Shown piece after piece: positions 41,459 to 50,256 of a stretch of DNA of 64,000 nucleotides. Both the position numbers and the translations under genes were made by a program. Position 1 is the stretch's first letter; the number at the start of each line of letters is the position of its first letter. This stretch comes from Candidatus Amulumruptor caecigallinarius (lineage in GTDB: Bacteria > Bacteroidota > Bacteroidia > Bacteroidales > Muribaculaceae). The DNA lies in NCBI GenBank assembly GCA_023665605.1, contig JAMPDP010000001.1, positions 876,384-940,383 of the forward strand. The letters are read 5' to 3'. The notes below the pieces were generated by a model. That model did not search any database. It worked only from the letters and a program-made list of their open reading frames with translations, and was not told the origin of the DNA.

Positions 41459-42904
41459 ATGCTCTTTAACTCGCTGGAGTTCGCCATATTCCTGATTGTG
41501 GTGTTTCTGCTCTACTGGTTTGTGTTTAACCGTGAGCGCCGCATCCGCAATCTCTTCATCATAGCCGTGAGCTACCTGTTCTACGGCTGGTGGGACTGGC
41601 GTTTCCTCATCCTGATAGCGTTCACCTCGGCGTGCAGCTATGCCAGCGGCATCGCCATAGGCCGGGCATGGGGACGGGGCAACCGCACGGCGGCGCGGTG
41701 GATTACGGGCCTCAACATAGCCGTTAATCTCGGCATCCTCGCCACATTCAAGTACTACAACTTCTTTATGACCGAGTTTGCCGCCCGCTTCCTGGGGGGT
41801 GACACCGAGGGGTTGCTGGTGAAGCTGATCCTGCCGGTGGGCATATCGTTCTACACCTTCCAGGCTCTGAGCTACTCCATAGACGTGTACCGGCGCAAGA
41901 TGGAGCCCACGCGCGATGCTACGGCATTCTTCGCCTATATAGCGTTCTTTCCGCAGCTCGTGGCAGGCCCCATTGAGCGTGCCACCAACCTGCTGCCGCA
42001 GTTCTACACTCTCCACCGCTTTGACTACACGGCAGCCGTCGACGGTATGCGCCGCATCCTCTGGGGCTTGTTCAAGAAGGTGTTTGTGGCCGACCTCTGC
42101 GCTGAAAATGTCAACCGCATCTTCGCCCACTATCAGGACCTCTCCGGCAGCACACTGCTCGTCGGGGCCATCCTGTTCTCATTCCAGATTTACGGCGACT
42201 TCTCCGGCTACAGCGACATAGCCATCGGCACGGCACGGCTGTTCGGCTTCAACCTGATGCAGAACTTCCGCGTGCCCTACTTCTCGCGTGACATCGCCGA
42301 GTTCTGGCGCCGCTGGCACATATCGCTCAACACCTGGTTTGTGGACTATGTGTACATCTCCCTCGGAGGGAGCCGCGTCGGCAAGTCAAAGGCGGTGCGC
42401 AACACCTTCACCATCTTCCTGCTCTCGGGACTGTGGCACGGAGCCAACTGGACCTTCATAGCCTGGGGCGGCTACCACGCGCTGCTGTTCGTACCGATGC
42501 TTCTGACGGGTACCAACAAGCGTTATAAGGGGTCGGTGGTGGCCGCAGGCCGCCGCCGACCCACCTCCCGGGAGGTGGGCGCCATGGCTCTGACATTCTG
42601 CCTGGTGATGGTGGGCTGGATCATTTTCCGCGCCGACACCATAACGGATGCCTGGCACTATTTCCTGGGCATTTTCCACCATTTCTTCGGCCGCATCACC
42701 GGCGTGAGCCACAGTGCCCTCAACGCCTCGATAATATGGATTGTCGTGGTGCTGGCCGCAGAGTGGCTCCAACGCGATAAGGCTCACGCCCTTGACCTCA
42801 GCGGCATCAAGTGGGCTCCCCTCCGATGGGCCATATATTACGGCATCATCGCCGGCCTGTTCCTGTGCCGCGGCCAGGAGACATTCATATATTTCCAGTT
42901 CTGA
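41459..42904 (+). CDS. MBOAT-family O-acyltransferase (AlgI/DltB-like)
   Basis: 481 residues with about ten membrane segments. Family blocks: LLPVGISFYTFQALSYSIDVYR(K), FFPQLVAGPIERATNLLPQF and FSGYSDIAIGTARLFGF. The catalytic-His segment is SGLWHGANWTFIAWGGYHAL. It transfers acyl (usually acetyl) groups across the inner membrane toward an extracytoplasmic polymer. The SGNH-type gene 31 bp downstream is the usual partner (AlgI-AlgJ/X type). The acylated polymer is unknown. Confidence 0.92.
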   Translation: MLFNSLEFAIFLIVVFLLYWFVFNRERRIRNLFIIAVSYLFYGWWDWRFLILIAFTSACSYASGIAIGRAWGRGNRTAARWITGLNIAVNLGILATFKYYNFFMTEFAARFLGGDTEGLLVKLILPVGISFYTFQALSYSIDVYRRKMEPTRDATAFFAYIAFFPQLVAGPIERATNLLPQFYTLHRFDYTAAVDGMRRILWGLFKKVFVADLCAENVNRIFAHYQDLSGSTLLVGAILFSFQIYGDFSGYSDIAIGTARLFGFNLMQNFRVPYFSRDIAEFWRRWHISLNTWFVDYVYISLGGSRVGKSKAVRNTFTIFLLSGLWHGANWTFIAWGGYHALLFVPMLLTGTNKRYKGSVVAAGRRRPTSREVGAMALTFCLVMVGWIIFRADTITDAWHYFLGIFHHFFGRITGVSHSALNASIIWIVVVLAAEWLQRDKAHALDLSGIKWAPLRWAIYYGIIAGLFLCRGQETFIYFQF

Positions 42905-42935
42905 CACCGCACAGCCCGTCACTGACATAACGATT

Positions 42936-44012
42936 ATGCCCTTCCTTCCACGCATCCCCGGCATGAAGCGCTTCCTGACGCGCACGGCCATCGGCTCGCT
43001 CCCGGTGGTGGCTGTGCTCTGCCTGTGCGTCTACTACTTCTACAACATCCACCCCTACCTCAACGGTGACCTGGGGCGACTGGGGCGCATAGCCTTTGAT
43101 GCCAATTACAACATAGTCCACCACCGCGACCCCTTCCCCGGCTCGCGCATGGTCAGGGACTACCATGACGGCGACACGCTGACACGCGTCATCACCATCG
43201 GCGACTCTTTCAGCCAGCAGGACAGCCTCGGCTACCAGAACGCCCTGGGCAACCTCCTTGGCGAGACGGTGACCAACATCCCGGTTCCATCGGCCACCTC
43301 CGGCCCCGTGGAGCAATCGGTAGCCCTGCTCCGCAGCGGCTTCTTTGACCGCAACAAGGGTGCCGAATACATCATATTTGAACTCGTTGAGCGCGATTTT
43401 ACAGAGCATCTGTCGGAGATTAACGAGGCGAAAGTCAGCGCATCGCCCGTAACGTTTCCAAGCACTCCGGCACAGAGCGCACCTCCGGCTGCTGAAAACC
43501 TCGTGGCAAGCATAGTCCATCAGGGCGTGGACTGGCTGCGGCTCGTCACCGGCCTCGAGCACAATCCTGTCAGGCATGTGTCTCTCACACAGCCTCTTTT
43601 CACTCAGCCGGGACGCGAAAACATGCTCTATTTCTACAAAAATGACCTCTCGCCTCTCGGCGCGTCGCCCGAGCAATGGCAAGCCATGCGTGCCAACATC
43701 GAGATGCTCCACGAGGAGTTTGGTCGCCGGGGGCTAAAGATGATATTTCTGGTGATACCTGACAAATATGAGGTGTACCAGAACTATGCCGAGCCGGGGG
43801 TATGGCCACTCAAACCCTTTGGCCGCGAGATGCTCGACGCTCTCGCTCCGCTCCCCTACGTGGTGCAGGTGCTACCCGAAGCCAAAGCCCGGTTAGCGGC
43901 CGGCGAGAAAGACCTCTACCTTGCCGACGACTCTCACTGGGGTGCCAAAGGGAGCATGATGACAGCTCGCCTCCTCCTCCCCCGCGTGACCCCGACTGAC
44001 TCTGTCCGATGA
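42936..44012 (+). CDS. SGNH/AlgX-AlgJ-like acetyltransferase partner
   Basis: 358 residues from the ATG at 42936. One N-terminal membrane helix (~17-36) and a periplasmic domain. TIGDSFSQQDSLG contains the D90-S91 nucleophile-type motif, and LADDSHWGAKG contains the D332/H334 pair (DxHW). These are the Ser-His-Asp signatures of AlgJ/AlgX/DltD-like proteins that hand acyl groups from an MBOAT protein to a polysaccharide. The pairing with the upstream gene supports this. The substrate is not known. Confidence 0.85.
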   Translation: MPFLPRIPGMKRFLTRTAIGSLPVVAVLCLCVYYFYNIHPYLNGDLGRLGRIAFDANYNIVHHRDPFPGSRMVRDYHDGDTLTRVITIGDSFSQQDSLGYQNALGNLLGETVTNIPVPSATSGPVEQSVALLRSGFFDRNKGAEYIIFELVERDFTEHLSEINEAKVSASPVTFPSTPAQSAPPAAENLVASIVHQGVDWLRLVTGLEHNPVRHVSLTQPLFTQPGRENMLYFYKNDLSPLGASPEQWQAMRANIEMLHEEFGRRGLKMIFLVIPDKYEVYQNYAEPGVWPLKPFGREMLDALAPLPYVVQVLPEAKARLAAGEKDLYLADDSHWGAKGSMMTARLLLPRVTPTDSVR

Positions 44013-44066
44013 ACAACTTTCATCAGCCGCCACGCGTTTTAACACTGAAAAAACCCAAATACAGAT

Positions 44067-44423
44067 ATGGAATCAACACGTCAAGCCAAGATAAGCCGCC
44101 TGCTCCAGAAGGAGCTGAGCGAGATTTTCCGCACACAGACCGCCAAGACCCGCGGCACCATAGTCAGCGTCAGCGCCGTGCGCATATCTCCTGACCTGAG
44201 CATCGCCAAGGTGTACCTCTCCATCTTCCCCGCCGACAAGACTCAGGAGGTGTTCAAGGCCATCGAGGCATCGGCCAAGACCGTTCGCTATGACCTGGCT
44301 CAGAAAGTGCGCTTCCAGCTCCGCAAGGTGCCCGAGCTCCACTTCTATCTCGATGACTCGCTGGATTATCTGGAGAATATCGACAACCTGCTCTCCGGCA
44401 AGCCCCACACTGCCGCCAACTGA
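44067..44423 (+). CDS. rbfA: 30S ribosome-binding factor A
   Basis: 118 residues, normal length. It aids late 30S maturation and cold adaptation. The KH-like fold is visible in RQAKISRLLQKELSEIF, TIVSVSAVRISPDLSIAKVYLSIF and VRFQLRKVPELHFYLDDSLDYLENIDNLL. It precedes the LolC/E-like permease gene by 67 bp, an order seen in other Bacteroidales. Confidence 0.93.
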   Translation: MESTRQAKISRLLQKELSEIFRTQTAKTRGTIVSVSAVRISPDLSIAKVYLSIFPADKTQEVFKAIEASAKTVRYDLAQKVRFQLRKVPELHFYLDDSLDYLENIDNLLSGKPHTAAN

Positions 44424-44490
44424 CCACGGCTGACTCTGCCGCTGAGCACTATCCTTCCGTGCCCACCTCACAGCACCCCACTGACCAATC

Positions 44491-45708
44491 ATGCTGTCAC
44501 TACGCATAGCCCTGCGCTACTTCTTCTCGCGCAAGAGCCACGGTGCCGTCAACGTCATCTCGCTGATTTCGCTGGCGGGTGTCGCCGTGGCCACCATGGC
44601 CATGGTGTGTGTGCTGTCGGTGTTCAACGGGTTCACCGACCTGGCTCTGTCGCGCACCTCGCAGATTGACCCGCAGCTGCTCGTCACCCCTGTTCAGGGT
44701 AAGACATTTGCCGACGGCGAGGGGCTGGCAGCACGCATTGCGCAGCTGCCGGAGGTTGCCGTGGCGCTTCCCGTGGTGGAGGAGACCGCCTTGGCGGGAT
44801 ATTACGGCAAGCAGATGCCTGTACGCGTCAAAGGGGTGCCGGAGGGATATTCCGCCGTGGTTGATGTCCATCCCCTGTACATCGACTCCATCCCGCCGCA
44901 GCTCTACACCCCCCCGGAGGGAGCTGCGCTGAGTGTAGGCACCGCCGTAGGACTGGAGGCACGCCCCGACCCTTACGCCCTGCTCGAACTCTATGCCCCC
45001 CGACGTGAGGGGCGCATCAATCCGTCGGCCCCGATGGGGGCTTTCCGCGCTGACTCACTGGCTGTGACAGCCGTATATCAGGTGGAAGACCAGGCAGCGG
45101 ATGCCAACCATGTCATCATCCCGCTGAGTCGTGCCCGCTCACTGCTCGGCTACACCACCGAGGCCACAGCCATCGAGGCCACGCCGGCCACCGGCCACTC
45201 CGTTGATGATGCCCGCAATGCCATACTCGCCATTATGGGCGACAGTGCCGCCGTGGCCGACCGTGTGATGCAGCAGGAGGCGGCGTTCCGCATGATCAAC
45301 ATCGAGAAGTGGGTGACATTCGTGATGTTGGCATTTATCATGGTTATTGCGGCCTTCAACATCATCTCCACCATGGCCATGCTCATCATTGAGAAAGAGC
45401 GTGACGCCGACACCCTTCGCGTGCTCGGGGCATCGCAGAACATGGTGGCCGGTATCTTCACGGCCGAGGGGGCCTTGATCACCATCTGCGGCGGCATCAT
45501 CGGCATCATCGTGGGTGTCGCGCTCTCGCTGTGGCAGCAGTGCACCGGCTTCATCAAGATGGGAGGCGACCACACAGTGATGATCATCGACTCCTACCCC
45601 GTGCGCGTGGAGTGGTCCGACCAGCTCGCCGTCCTCCTCGTAGTAGCCGCCGTAGCCCTCGTCACCGGCCTCCTCGCCCGCTACATGACCCCCGGGGCCT
45701 CCCGCTGA
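44491..45708 (+). CDS. FtsX/LolC-E-like ABC transporter permease
   Basis: 405 residues. One helix near the N-terminus (~20-42, INVISLISLAGVAVATMAMVCVLSVFNGF), a large periplasmic MacB-like domain (~45-265) and three C-terminal helices. IEKWVTFVMLAFIMVIAAFNIISTMAMLIIEKERDADTLRVLGAS is the LolC/E-type signature. It likely extracts lipoproteins for outer-membrane sorting. The ATPase partner is not adjacent. Confidence 0.88.
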   Translation: MLSLRIALRYFFSRKSHGAVNVISLISLAGVAVATMAMVCVLSVFNGFTDLALSRTSQIDPQLLVTPVQGKTFADGEGLAARIAQLPEVAVALPVVEETALAGYYGKQMPVRVKGVPEGYSAVVDVHPLYIDSIPPQLYTPPEGAALSVGTAVGLEARPDPYALLELYAPRREGRINPSAPMGAFRADSLAVTAVYQVEDQAADANHVIIPLSRARSLLGYTTEATAIEATPATGHSVDDARNAILAIMGDSAAVADRVMQQEAAFRMINIEKWVTFVMLAFIMVIAAFNIISTMAMLIIEKERDADTLRVLGASQNMVAGIFTAEGALITICGGIIGIIVGVALSLWQQCTGFIKMGGDHTVMIIDSYPVRVEWSDQLAVLLVVAAVALVTGLLARYMTPGASR

Positions 45709-45744
45709 ACCCTCCGCCCTCCTGCATATTCACCCCGCATATAT

Positions 45745-45766
45745 AGGGGCGCGATACATCGCGCCC
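45745..45766. repeat. TAGGGGCGCGAT palindromic intergenic repeat
   Basis: GGGCGCGAT-AC-ATCGCGCCC is a perfect 9-bp palindrome preceded by TAGG. It shares the (G)TAGGG-plus-palindrome plan with the repeats at 10.2 and 14.3 kb, but its core sequence is different. It lies 37 bp after a stop codon and could also function as a terminator stem. Confidence 0.6.
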
Positions 45767-45845
45767 GCACCATTGAATTAAGCATTATTTCTGTGTCGTT
45801 AACTATTTTTAGCAATTGGGGGGGGGTAATTTTAGCATTTCTTCA

Positions 45846-45853
45846 TAAATTTG
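45846..45853 (+). promoter_or_regulatory. -7 element of the PD40 protein gene
   Basis: TAAATTTG, giving a leader of about 135 nt. A preceding run of nine G residues (near 45820-45828) is notable. Confidence 0.55.
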
Positions 45854-45993
45854 CCACATCGTTTACTCTTTTTGCTCGGATTTCCGGGTCTTTTCTCCTA
45901 AACTAATCACATATCACACCTATCTTGTCGCAGATTCGGCATCTGCACCAATAAAGTTCATGCCCGTCTGTGACTTGATAGACTACATTGACT

Positions 45994-47007
45994 ATGAAGA
46001 AGATTGCTGTCCTGGCCGCTGCAGTGGCGGTCGCCCTGACTGCTTCTGCCGGCAAGCCCAAAATCGACTATTCACTTGTTTCCGTGCCCGAGGAGGGCGG
46101 CGTCAAGTTTGAACGCATCACCGAGGATGCCGATGCCGTCAGCTCCGTGTTTCCCGCCAAGAAGAGCCTCTTTAAGTTCGGAGGCACCAAGGCCAGCACC
46201 GTGGACTGGTGGGTGAACCCCCAGATTGCCATAACCCCCGACGGGAAGAAGCTCGCCTATATCAACAACAAGAACGGCACAACCAACGTCATGGTGAAGG
46301 ATGCCAAGCGCGGCGGCTCAAGCGTGCAGCGTACATTCCGCACCAACGTGCGTGACTTCACCCTCAGCCCTGACGGCTCCACCATCTGCTTCACCGAGTG
46401 GCGCAGCGGTCACTATGGCATCTATCTTGTTGACGCCGTGCAGGGCAATGTGGTGCGCCAGGTGTCAAACGGCACTGACAATGACTTTGCCGGCCAGGTC
46501 ACCAAGGACAACAACCACATCTACTTCCACCGCGGTGAGGGCTTCGGTGCATACTCGCTGTGGAGCTGGGACCGCAAGAACAACCTCTTTTCCAACTACT
46601 CCCGCGGCATGTCGCCGATGCTTGACCACAAGAACTCCGACGTGCTTTACTGCGCCCGCTTCACAGACAAGCTGGAGAGTGAAATCTGGCGACTCAACCT
46701 CAAGACCGGCGTCGAGGAGCTTATCCTCGGCCTCCCCGAGCGCAGCTTCACCACTCCGCAGCTCAGCCCTGACGGCCGCTGGATTCTGGTGACCGGTACT
46801 TCCCGCTCGGAGAAGTTCAAGGATCTGAACACCGACATCTTCGTGATGCGCACCGACGGCTCGCAGCTCACCCAGCTCACATTCCACCCGGGCAACGACC
46901 TGTCGGCCATCTGGGCCCCTGACGGCAAGAGCATCTACTTCGTGTCGGAGCGCGGCACCGCCAAGAAGGGCCTCTACAACGTGTGGCAGATGGACTTCAA
47001 CCTCTGA
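45994..47007 (+). CDS. periplasmic PD40/WD40-like beta-propeller (TolB-like) protein
   Basis: 337 residues from the ATG at 45994; a TTG two codons earlier is the less likely start. Signal peptide MKKIAVLAAAVAVALTASA. TolB/DPP-IV-type PD40 repeats are clear: NPQIAITPDGKKLAYI, DFTLSPDGSTICFTEWRSG, TTPQLSPDGRWILVTG and DLSAIWAPDGKSIYFVSERG. It lacks the TolB N-terminal domain. Likely a periplasmic or outer-surface interaction protein. The next gene encodes an outer-membrane barrel, 68 bp away. Confidence 0.85.
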   Translation: MKKIAVLAAAVAVALTASAGKPKIDYSLVSVPEEGGVKFERITEDADAVSSVFPAKKSLFKFGGTKASTVDWWVNPQIAITPDGKKLAYINNKNGTTNVMVKDAKRGGSSVQRTFRTNVRDFTLSPDGSTICFTEWRSGHYGIYLVDAVQGNVVRQVSNGTDNDFAGQVTKDNNHIYFHRGEGFGAYSLWSWDRKNNLFSNYSRGMSPMLDHKNSDVLYCARFTDKLESEIWRLNLKTGVEELILGLPERSFTTPQLSPDGRWILVTGTSRSEKFKDLNTDIFVMRTDGSQLTQLTFHPGNDLSAIWAPDGKSIYFVSERGTAKKGLYNVWQMDFNL

Positions 47008-47075
47008 TGTCTCTCCACTCCCCACTCAATCACTGAACCAACCATTTCACATTATTAATCAATACAGTAACTGCT

Positions 47076-47831
47076 ATGAAGAAAGCTATTTTGGCCCTCG
47101 CTTGCGTTGCCACGGCAATGTCAATGTCAGCCCAGCGTGCTTCTGACTCTGACCTCTCCTACAGCGAGATCAAGAGCTACAACCGCATTGGCATCTCCTA
47201 CAACAACACTCACTACGGCTTCAACGATGCCTACGGTAAGGACCATGATGACAACAACTTCGGCCTCAACGGCATCGGCATCGACTACATCCATGGCTTC
47301 GCCCTGAGTGAGTCGCTCCCCATCTATCTGGAGACCGGCCTCAACTTCAACTTCAACTTCGGTACCAAGAGCGGTGACAAGGAGGATATCGGCTACAAGG
47401 ATTACTGGATGCAGAGCAAGACCAAGCGCCAGGACATCAATATGCAGATTCCCGTGAACTTCGGCTACAAGTTTGCCGTGAGCGAGGATGCCTCTATCAT
47501 GCCCTACGTTGGTCTGAACTTCAAGGTTCACTTCTCAACCCGCTACAAGGATGATTCTGACACCAATATGCCCAAGGATATGTATGATCCCGAAGATGCT
47601 GATTGGATAAGCGTGTTTGACGACGGCGACGATGCCATGGGTGACAAGGACTACACCTGGAACCGCTTCCAGATGGGCTGGCACGTAGGCGTCGGCTTCC
47701 AGTACAAGCCCATCTACCTCGGCGTGCAGTACGGCACAGACTTCATCGGCGCATACAAGCACAAGTTTGACGATGAGACCGCCAAGATCAGCACCGGCAA
47801 CCTGAAGATCAGCCTCGGCTACGTATTCTAA
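47076..47831 (+). CDS. outer-membrane beta-barrel protein (porin-like)
   Basis: 251 residues. A signal peptide ending near AQ (residue 19-20) is followed by alternating amphipathic strands rich in aromatic and Asn/Asp residues (GISYNNTHYGFND, IYLETGLNFNFNFG, FQMGWHVGVGFQYKPIYLGVQYGTDF). The last strand ends in LKISLGYVF with the terminal Phe typical of Bam substrates. A small 8-10-strand barrel is predicted, function unknown. Confidence 0.85.
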   Translation: MKKAILALACVATAMSMSAQRASDSDLSYSEIKSYNRIGISYNNTHYGFNDAYGKDHDDNNFGLNGIGIDYIHGFALSESLPIYLETGLNFNFNFGTKSGDKEDIGYKDYWMQSKTKRQDINMQIPVNFGYKFAVSEDASIMPYVGLNFKVHFSTRYKDDSDTNMPKDMYDPEDADWISVFDDGDDAMGDKDYTWNRFQMGWHVGVGFQYKPIYLGVQYGTDFIGAYKHKFDDETAKISTGNLKISLGYVF

Positions 47832-47853
47832 TCAACTACGCCACACCAATACT

Positions 47854-47886
47854 GACGGGGACTGCGCCAGCCGCGCAGTCTCCGTC
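47854..47886 (+). terminator. terminator-like hairpin after the barrel gene
   Basis: A 14-bp stem, GACGGGGACTGCGC with GCGCAGTCTCCGTC (one G-T pair), and a 5-nt loop. No long T run. It also looks like the GGGACTGCGCA-type intergenic palindromes. Confidence 0.6.
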
Positions 47887-48036
47887 TGCGTTTATGCCCC
47901 GGCTTTAGCGGAGCAACAGTCTTGGCAAAGAGCCTCAAACCTGTCATATATGCTGCAAAATTCGCTACCAGTAGAAAATATCTCCATTTATCACCACAAT
48001 TGCGAAGTTACGGGTTTATACAGTAACCTCAGTGAT

Positions 48037-48044
48037 TAACTTTG
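48037..48044 (+). promoter_or_regulatory. -7 element of cysE
   Basis: TAACTTTG, 23 nt before the ATG at 48068. Its position rules out the upstream in-frame GTG at 48032 as the start. Confidence 0.65.
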
Positions 48045-48067
48045 CAACACCCCAACGCACAACAGCC

Positions 48068-49045
48068 ATGCCAACCCCTCAGCAACAGACAACCCCTCAG
48101 CAACAAACGCCCCCCCAAGCGTCGCTTCCCGCGCAATCATCGCTCAGCCCCGAGGATGTGTTGCTGCGCAACATCGCCATGCTCTCCATGCCCATGAAGG
48201 GGCAACGCCTCGCCACACCCGGCACGGCCGGACAGCTCCCATCAGTGGAGGAGTTGCGCCGCGTAGTGGAGCTTGTGAAGAGCGTGGTGTTTCCCGGCTT
48301 CTTTGACCGCCGGCAGGTAGACGAGTCCATGCGCGCCTACTTCATCGGCGTGAACGTGGAGCTGCTCTACTCCATCCTGAAGGTGCAGCTGCGCCGTGGC
48401 CTCCTCTTTGGTGCAGAGGCAGGCAAGTGTGGCGACCCCAAGGCCGAGGCTGACGCCAAAGCTCTGCAGTTCATCGACTCGCTGCCGGAAATCAAGCGGC
48501 TGCTCTACACGGATGTGGAGGCGATGTTCAACTCCGACCCCGCCGTGAGCCAGCGCGGCGAGGTGATATTCTGTTACCCGGTGGTGCAGGCCATGGTGCA
48601 TTACCGCGTGGCTCATTTGCTGCTGAAAATGGGCATCCCCGTGATACCCCGCATCATCACGGAGCTTGCGCACTCGGCAACCGGCATCGACATCCATCCC
48701 GGCGCGAAGATCGGCGAGTATTTCAGCATTGACCATGGCACGGGCGTGGTGATTGGCGAGACGTGCGTCATCGGCAACCATGTGACCCTCTACCAGGGTG
48801 TCACCCTCGGTGCCAAGAGCTTCACCTACGACACTGACGGCCACCCGGTGAACCTGCCGCGCCACCCCATCATCGAGGACCGCGTGACCATCTACTCCAA
48901 CGCCAGCGTGCTCGGGCGCATCACCGTTGGCCACGATGCTGTGATTGGCGGCAATGTGTGGGTCACGGAGAATGTGCCGCCTCACAGCCGCATCCTCCAG
49001 CGCAAGCCACTGGAGAGCACATTCACCGGCGGCCTCGGTATATGA
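48068..49045 (+). CDS. cysE: serine O-acetyltransferase
   Basis: 325 residues. It makes O-acetylserine for cysteine synthesis. A Gln/Pro/Thr-rich N-terminal tail with two direct repeats (TPQQQT) precedes the helical domain (~35-195) and the left-handed beta-helix (GIDIHPGAKIGEYFSIDHGTGVVIGET...GNHVTLYQGVTLGAKS). The active-site histidines in IDIHPG and SIDHGTG are kept. The C-terminus is GLGI rather than the long tail that binds CysK in enterics, though a terminal Ile, important for CysK docking, is present. cysK follows after 76 bp. Confidence 0.93.
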   Translation: MPTPQQQTTPQQQTPPQASLPAQSSLSPEDVLLRNIAMLSMPMKGQRLATPGTAGQLPSVEELRRVVELVKSVVFPGFFDRRQVDESMRAYFIGVNVELLYSILKVQLRRGLLFGAEAGKCGDPKAEADAKALQFIDSLPEIKRLLYTDVEAMFNSDPAVSQRGEVIFCYPVVQAMVHYRVAHLLLKMGIPVIPRIITELAHSATGIDIHPGAKIGEYFSIDHGTGVVIGETCVIGNHVTLYQGVTLGAKSFTYDTDGHPVNLPRHPIIEDRVTIYSNASVLGRITVGHDAVIGGNVWVTENVPPHSRILQRKPLESTFTGGLGI

Positions 49046-49121
49046 TTATCCATGCTTATCTACCATCCGTTGAATTCATAAACACCCGAAACCCGCGGGG
49101 CTAAAGCTCCGCCTGACCACT

Positions 49122-50069
49122 ATGAGCAACATCAAGACAAGCCTGACAGAACTGATCGGGCACACACCACTGCTGGAAGTCACCAACATAGAGAAGAGCG
49201 AAGGGCTCAAGGCACGCCTGCTCGTGAAGCCCGAACTGTTTAACCCCGGCGGCTCCGTGAAGGACCGCGTGGCCCTGGCCATGATTCTTGATGCCGAGAA
49301 GCGCGGACTCCTCCACCCCGGCGACACCATCATTGAGCCGACAAGCGGCAACACCGGCATCGGCCTGGCGTGGGTAGGCACAGCCCGAGGATACAAGGTG
49401 ATACTCACCATGCCCGAGACCATGAGCGTGGAGCGCCAGAACCTGCTCAAAGCCTTCGGGGCCACCATCTATCTCACTCCCGGAAGCCAGGGGATGAAGG
49501 GAGCCATCGCCAAGGCCGAGGAGCTGCATGCCGCCACTCCGGGTTCATTCATTCCCGGCCAGTTTGACAATCCCGCCAACCCCGCCATCCACCAAAGCAC
49601 CACCGCCGTGGAGCTGTGGGATGACACTGACGGCAAAATCAGCATCTTTGTGGCCGGCGTGGGCACCGGAGGCACCATCACCGGCATTGGACGCACCCTC
49701 AAGGAGTTCAATCCCGCGGTAGAAATCGTGGCTGTGGAGCCCGAGGACTCGGCGGTGCTCAGCGGCAAGAGTGCCGGAGCACACAAAATCCAGGGTATCG
49801 GGGCCGGCTTCGTTCCCGCCAACTTTGACCGCACTGTGGTCGACAAGGTGGTGCCCGTAAGCAACGATGATGCCATGCGTGGCAGCCGACTGCTCGCCAC
49901 TAAGGAAGGCCTGCTCGTGGGCATCAGCTCCGGCGCAGCCTTCATCACCGCCCTGCGCCTTGCCAAAGACCCCGCCAACGCCGGCAAGACCATCGTGGCC
50001 CTGCTCCCCGACACCGGCGAGCGCTACCTCTCCACCCAGCTCTTCGCCTTCACCGACTACCCCCTCTAA
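49122..50069 (+). CDS. cysK: cysteine synthase A
   Basis: 315 residues. It joins O-acetylserine and sulfide to make cysteine with PLP. K47 in FNPGGSVKDRVAL is the PLP lysine. PTSGNTGIGLAW is the substrate loop and GVGTGGTITG the phosphate-binding loop. The C-terminal SSGAAF segment is typical. It works with the product of the adjacent cysE. A GCGGGGC-TAAA-GCTCCGC hairpin (49095-49112) sits between the genes and could tune cysK expression. Confidence 0.95.
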   Translation: MSNIKTSLTELIGHTPLLEVTNIEKSEGLKARLLVKPELFNPGGSVKDRVALAMILDAEKRGLLHPGDTIIEPTSGNTGIGLAWVGTARGYKVILTMPETMSVERQNLLKAFGATIYLTPGSQGMKGAIAKAEELHAATPGSFIPGQFDNPANPAIHQSTTAVELWDDTDGKISIFVAGVGTGGTITGIGRTLKEFNPAVEIVAVEPEDSAVLSGKSAGAHKIQGIGAGFVPANFDRTVVDKVVPVSNDDAMRGSRLLATKEGLLVGISSGAAFITALRLAKDPANAGKTIVALLPDTGERYLSTQLFAFTDYPL

Positions 50070-50097
50070 CCCGTCATACACCCGTATAAACGCCAGG

Positions 50098-50125
50098 CGA
50101 GGAGACGCTTCACAGTGTCTCCTCG
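50098..50125 (+). terminator. terminator-like hairpin after cysK
   Basis: CGAGGAGAC/GTCTCCTCG, a perfect 9-bp stem with a 10-nt loop, about 30 nt past the stop codon. Confidence 0.6.
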
Positions 50126-50238
50126 TCTGATAATAAACCAATCATTATCACATTTCTTGCAATGGAAAAAGTAATCTTGCTATGTACCCTATAAACGCGG
50201 GCGGGGACAGATGGTTCACGGGAACGTAAAAAAATTTG

Positions 50239-50246
50239 TATTTTTG
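50239..50246 (+). promoter_or_regulatory. -7 element of the DUF3078 gene
   Basis: TATTTTTG, with only 10 nt between it and the ATG at 50257, so the mRNA is very short-leadered. Confidence 0.6.
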
Positions 50247-50256
50247 TGGCACAGTT

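Noticed and set aside
48032..48067. GTG start for cysE at 48032
   Set aside because: The -7 promoter box overlaps this stretch, so it cannot be in the mRNA; the ATG at 48068 fits.
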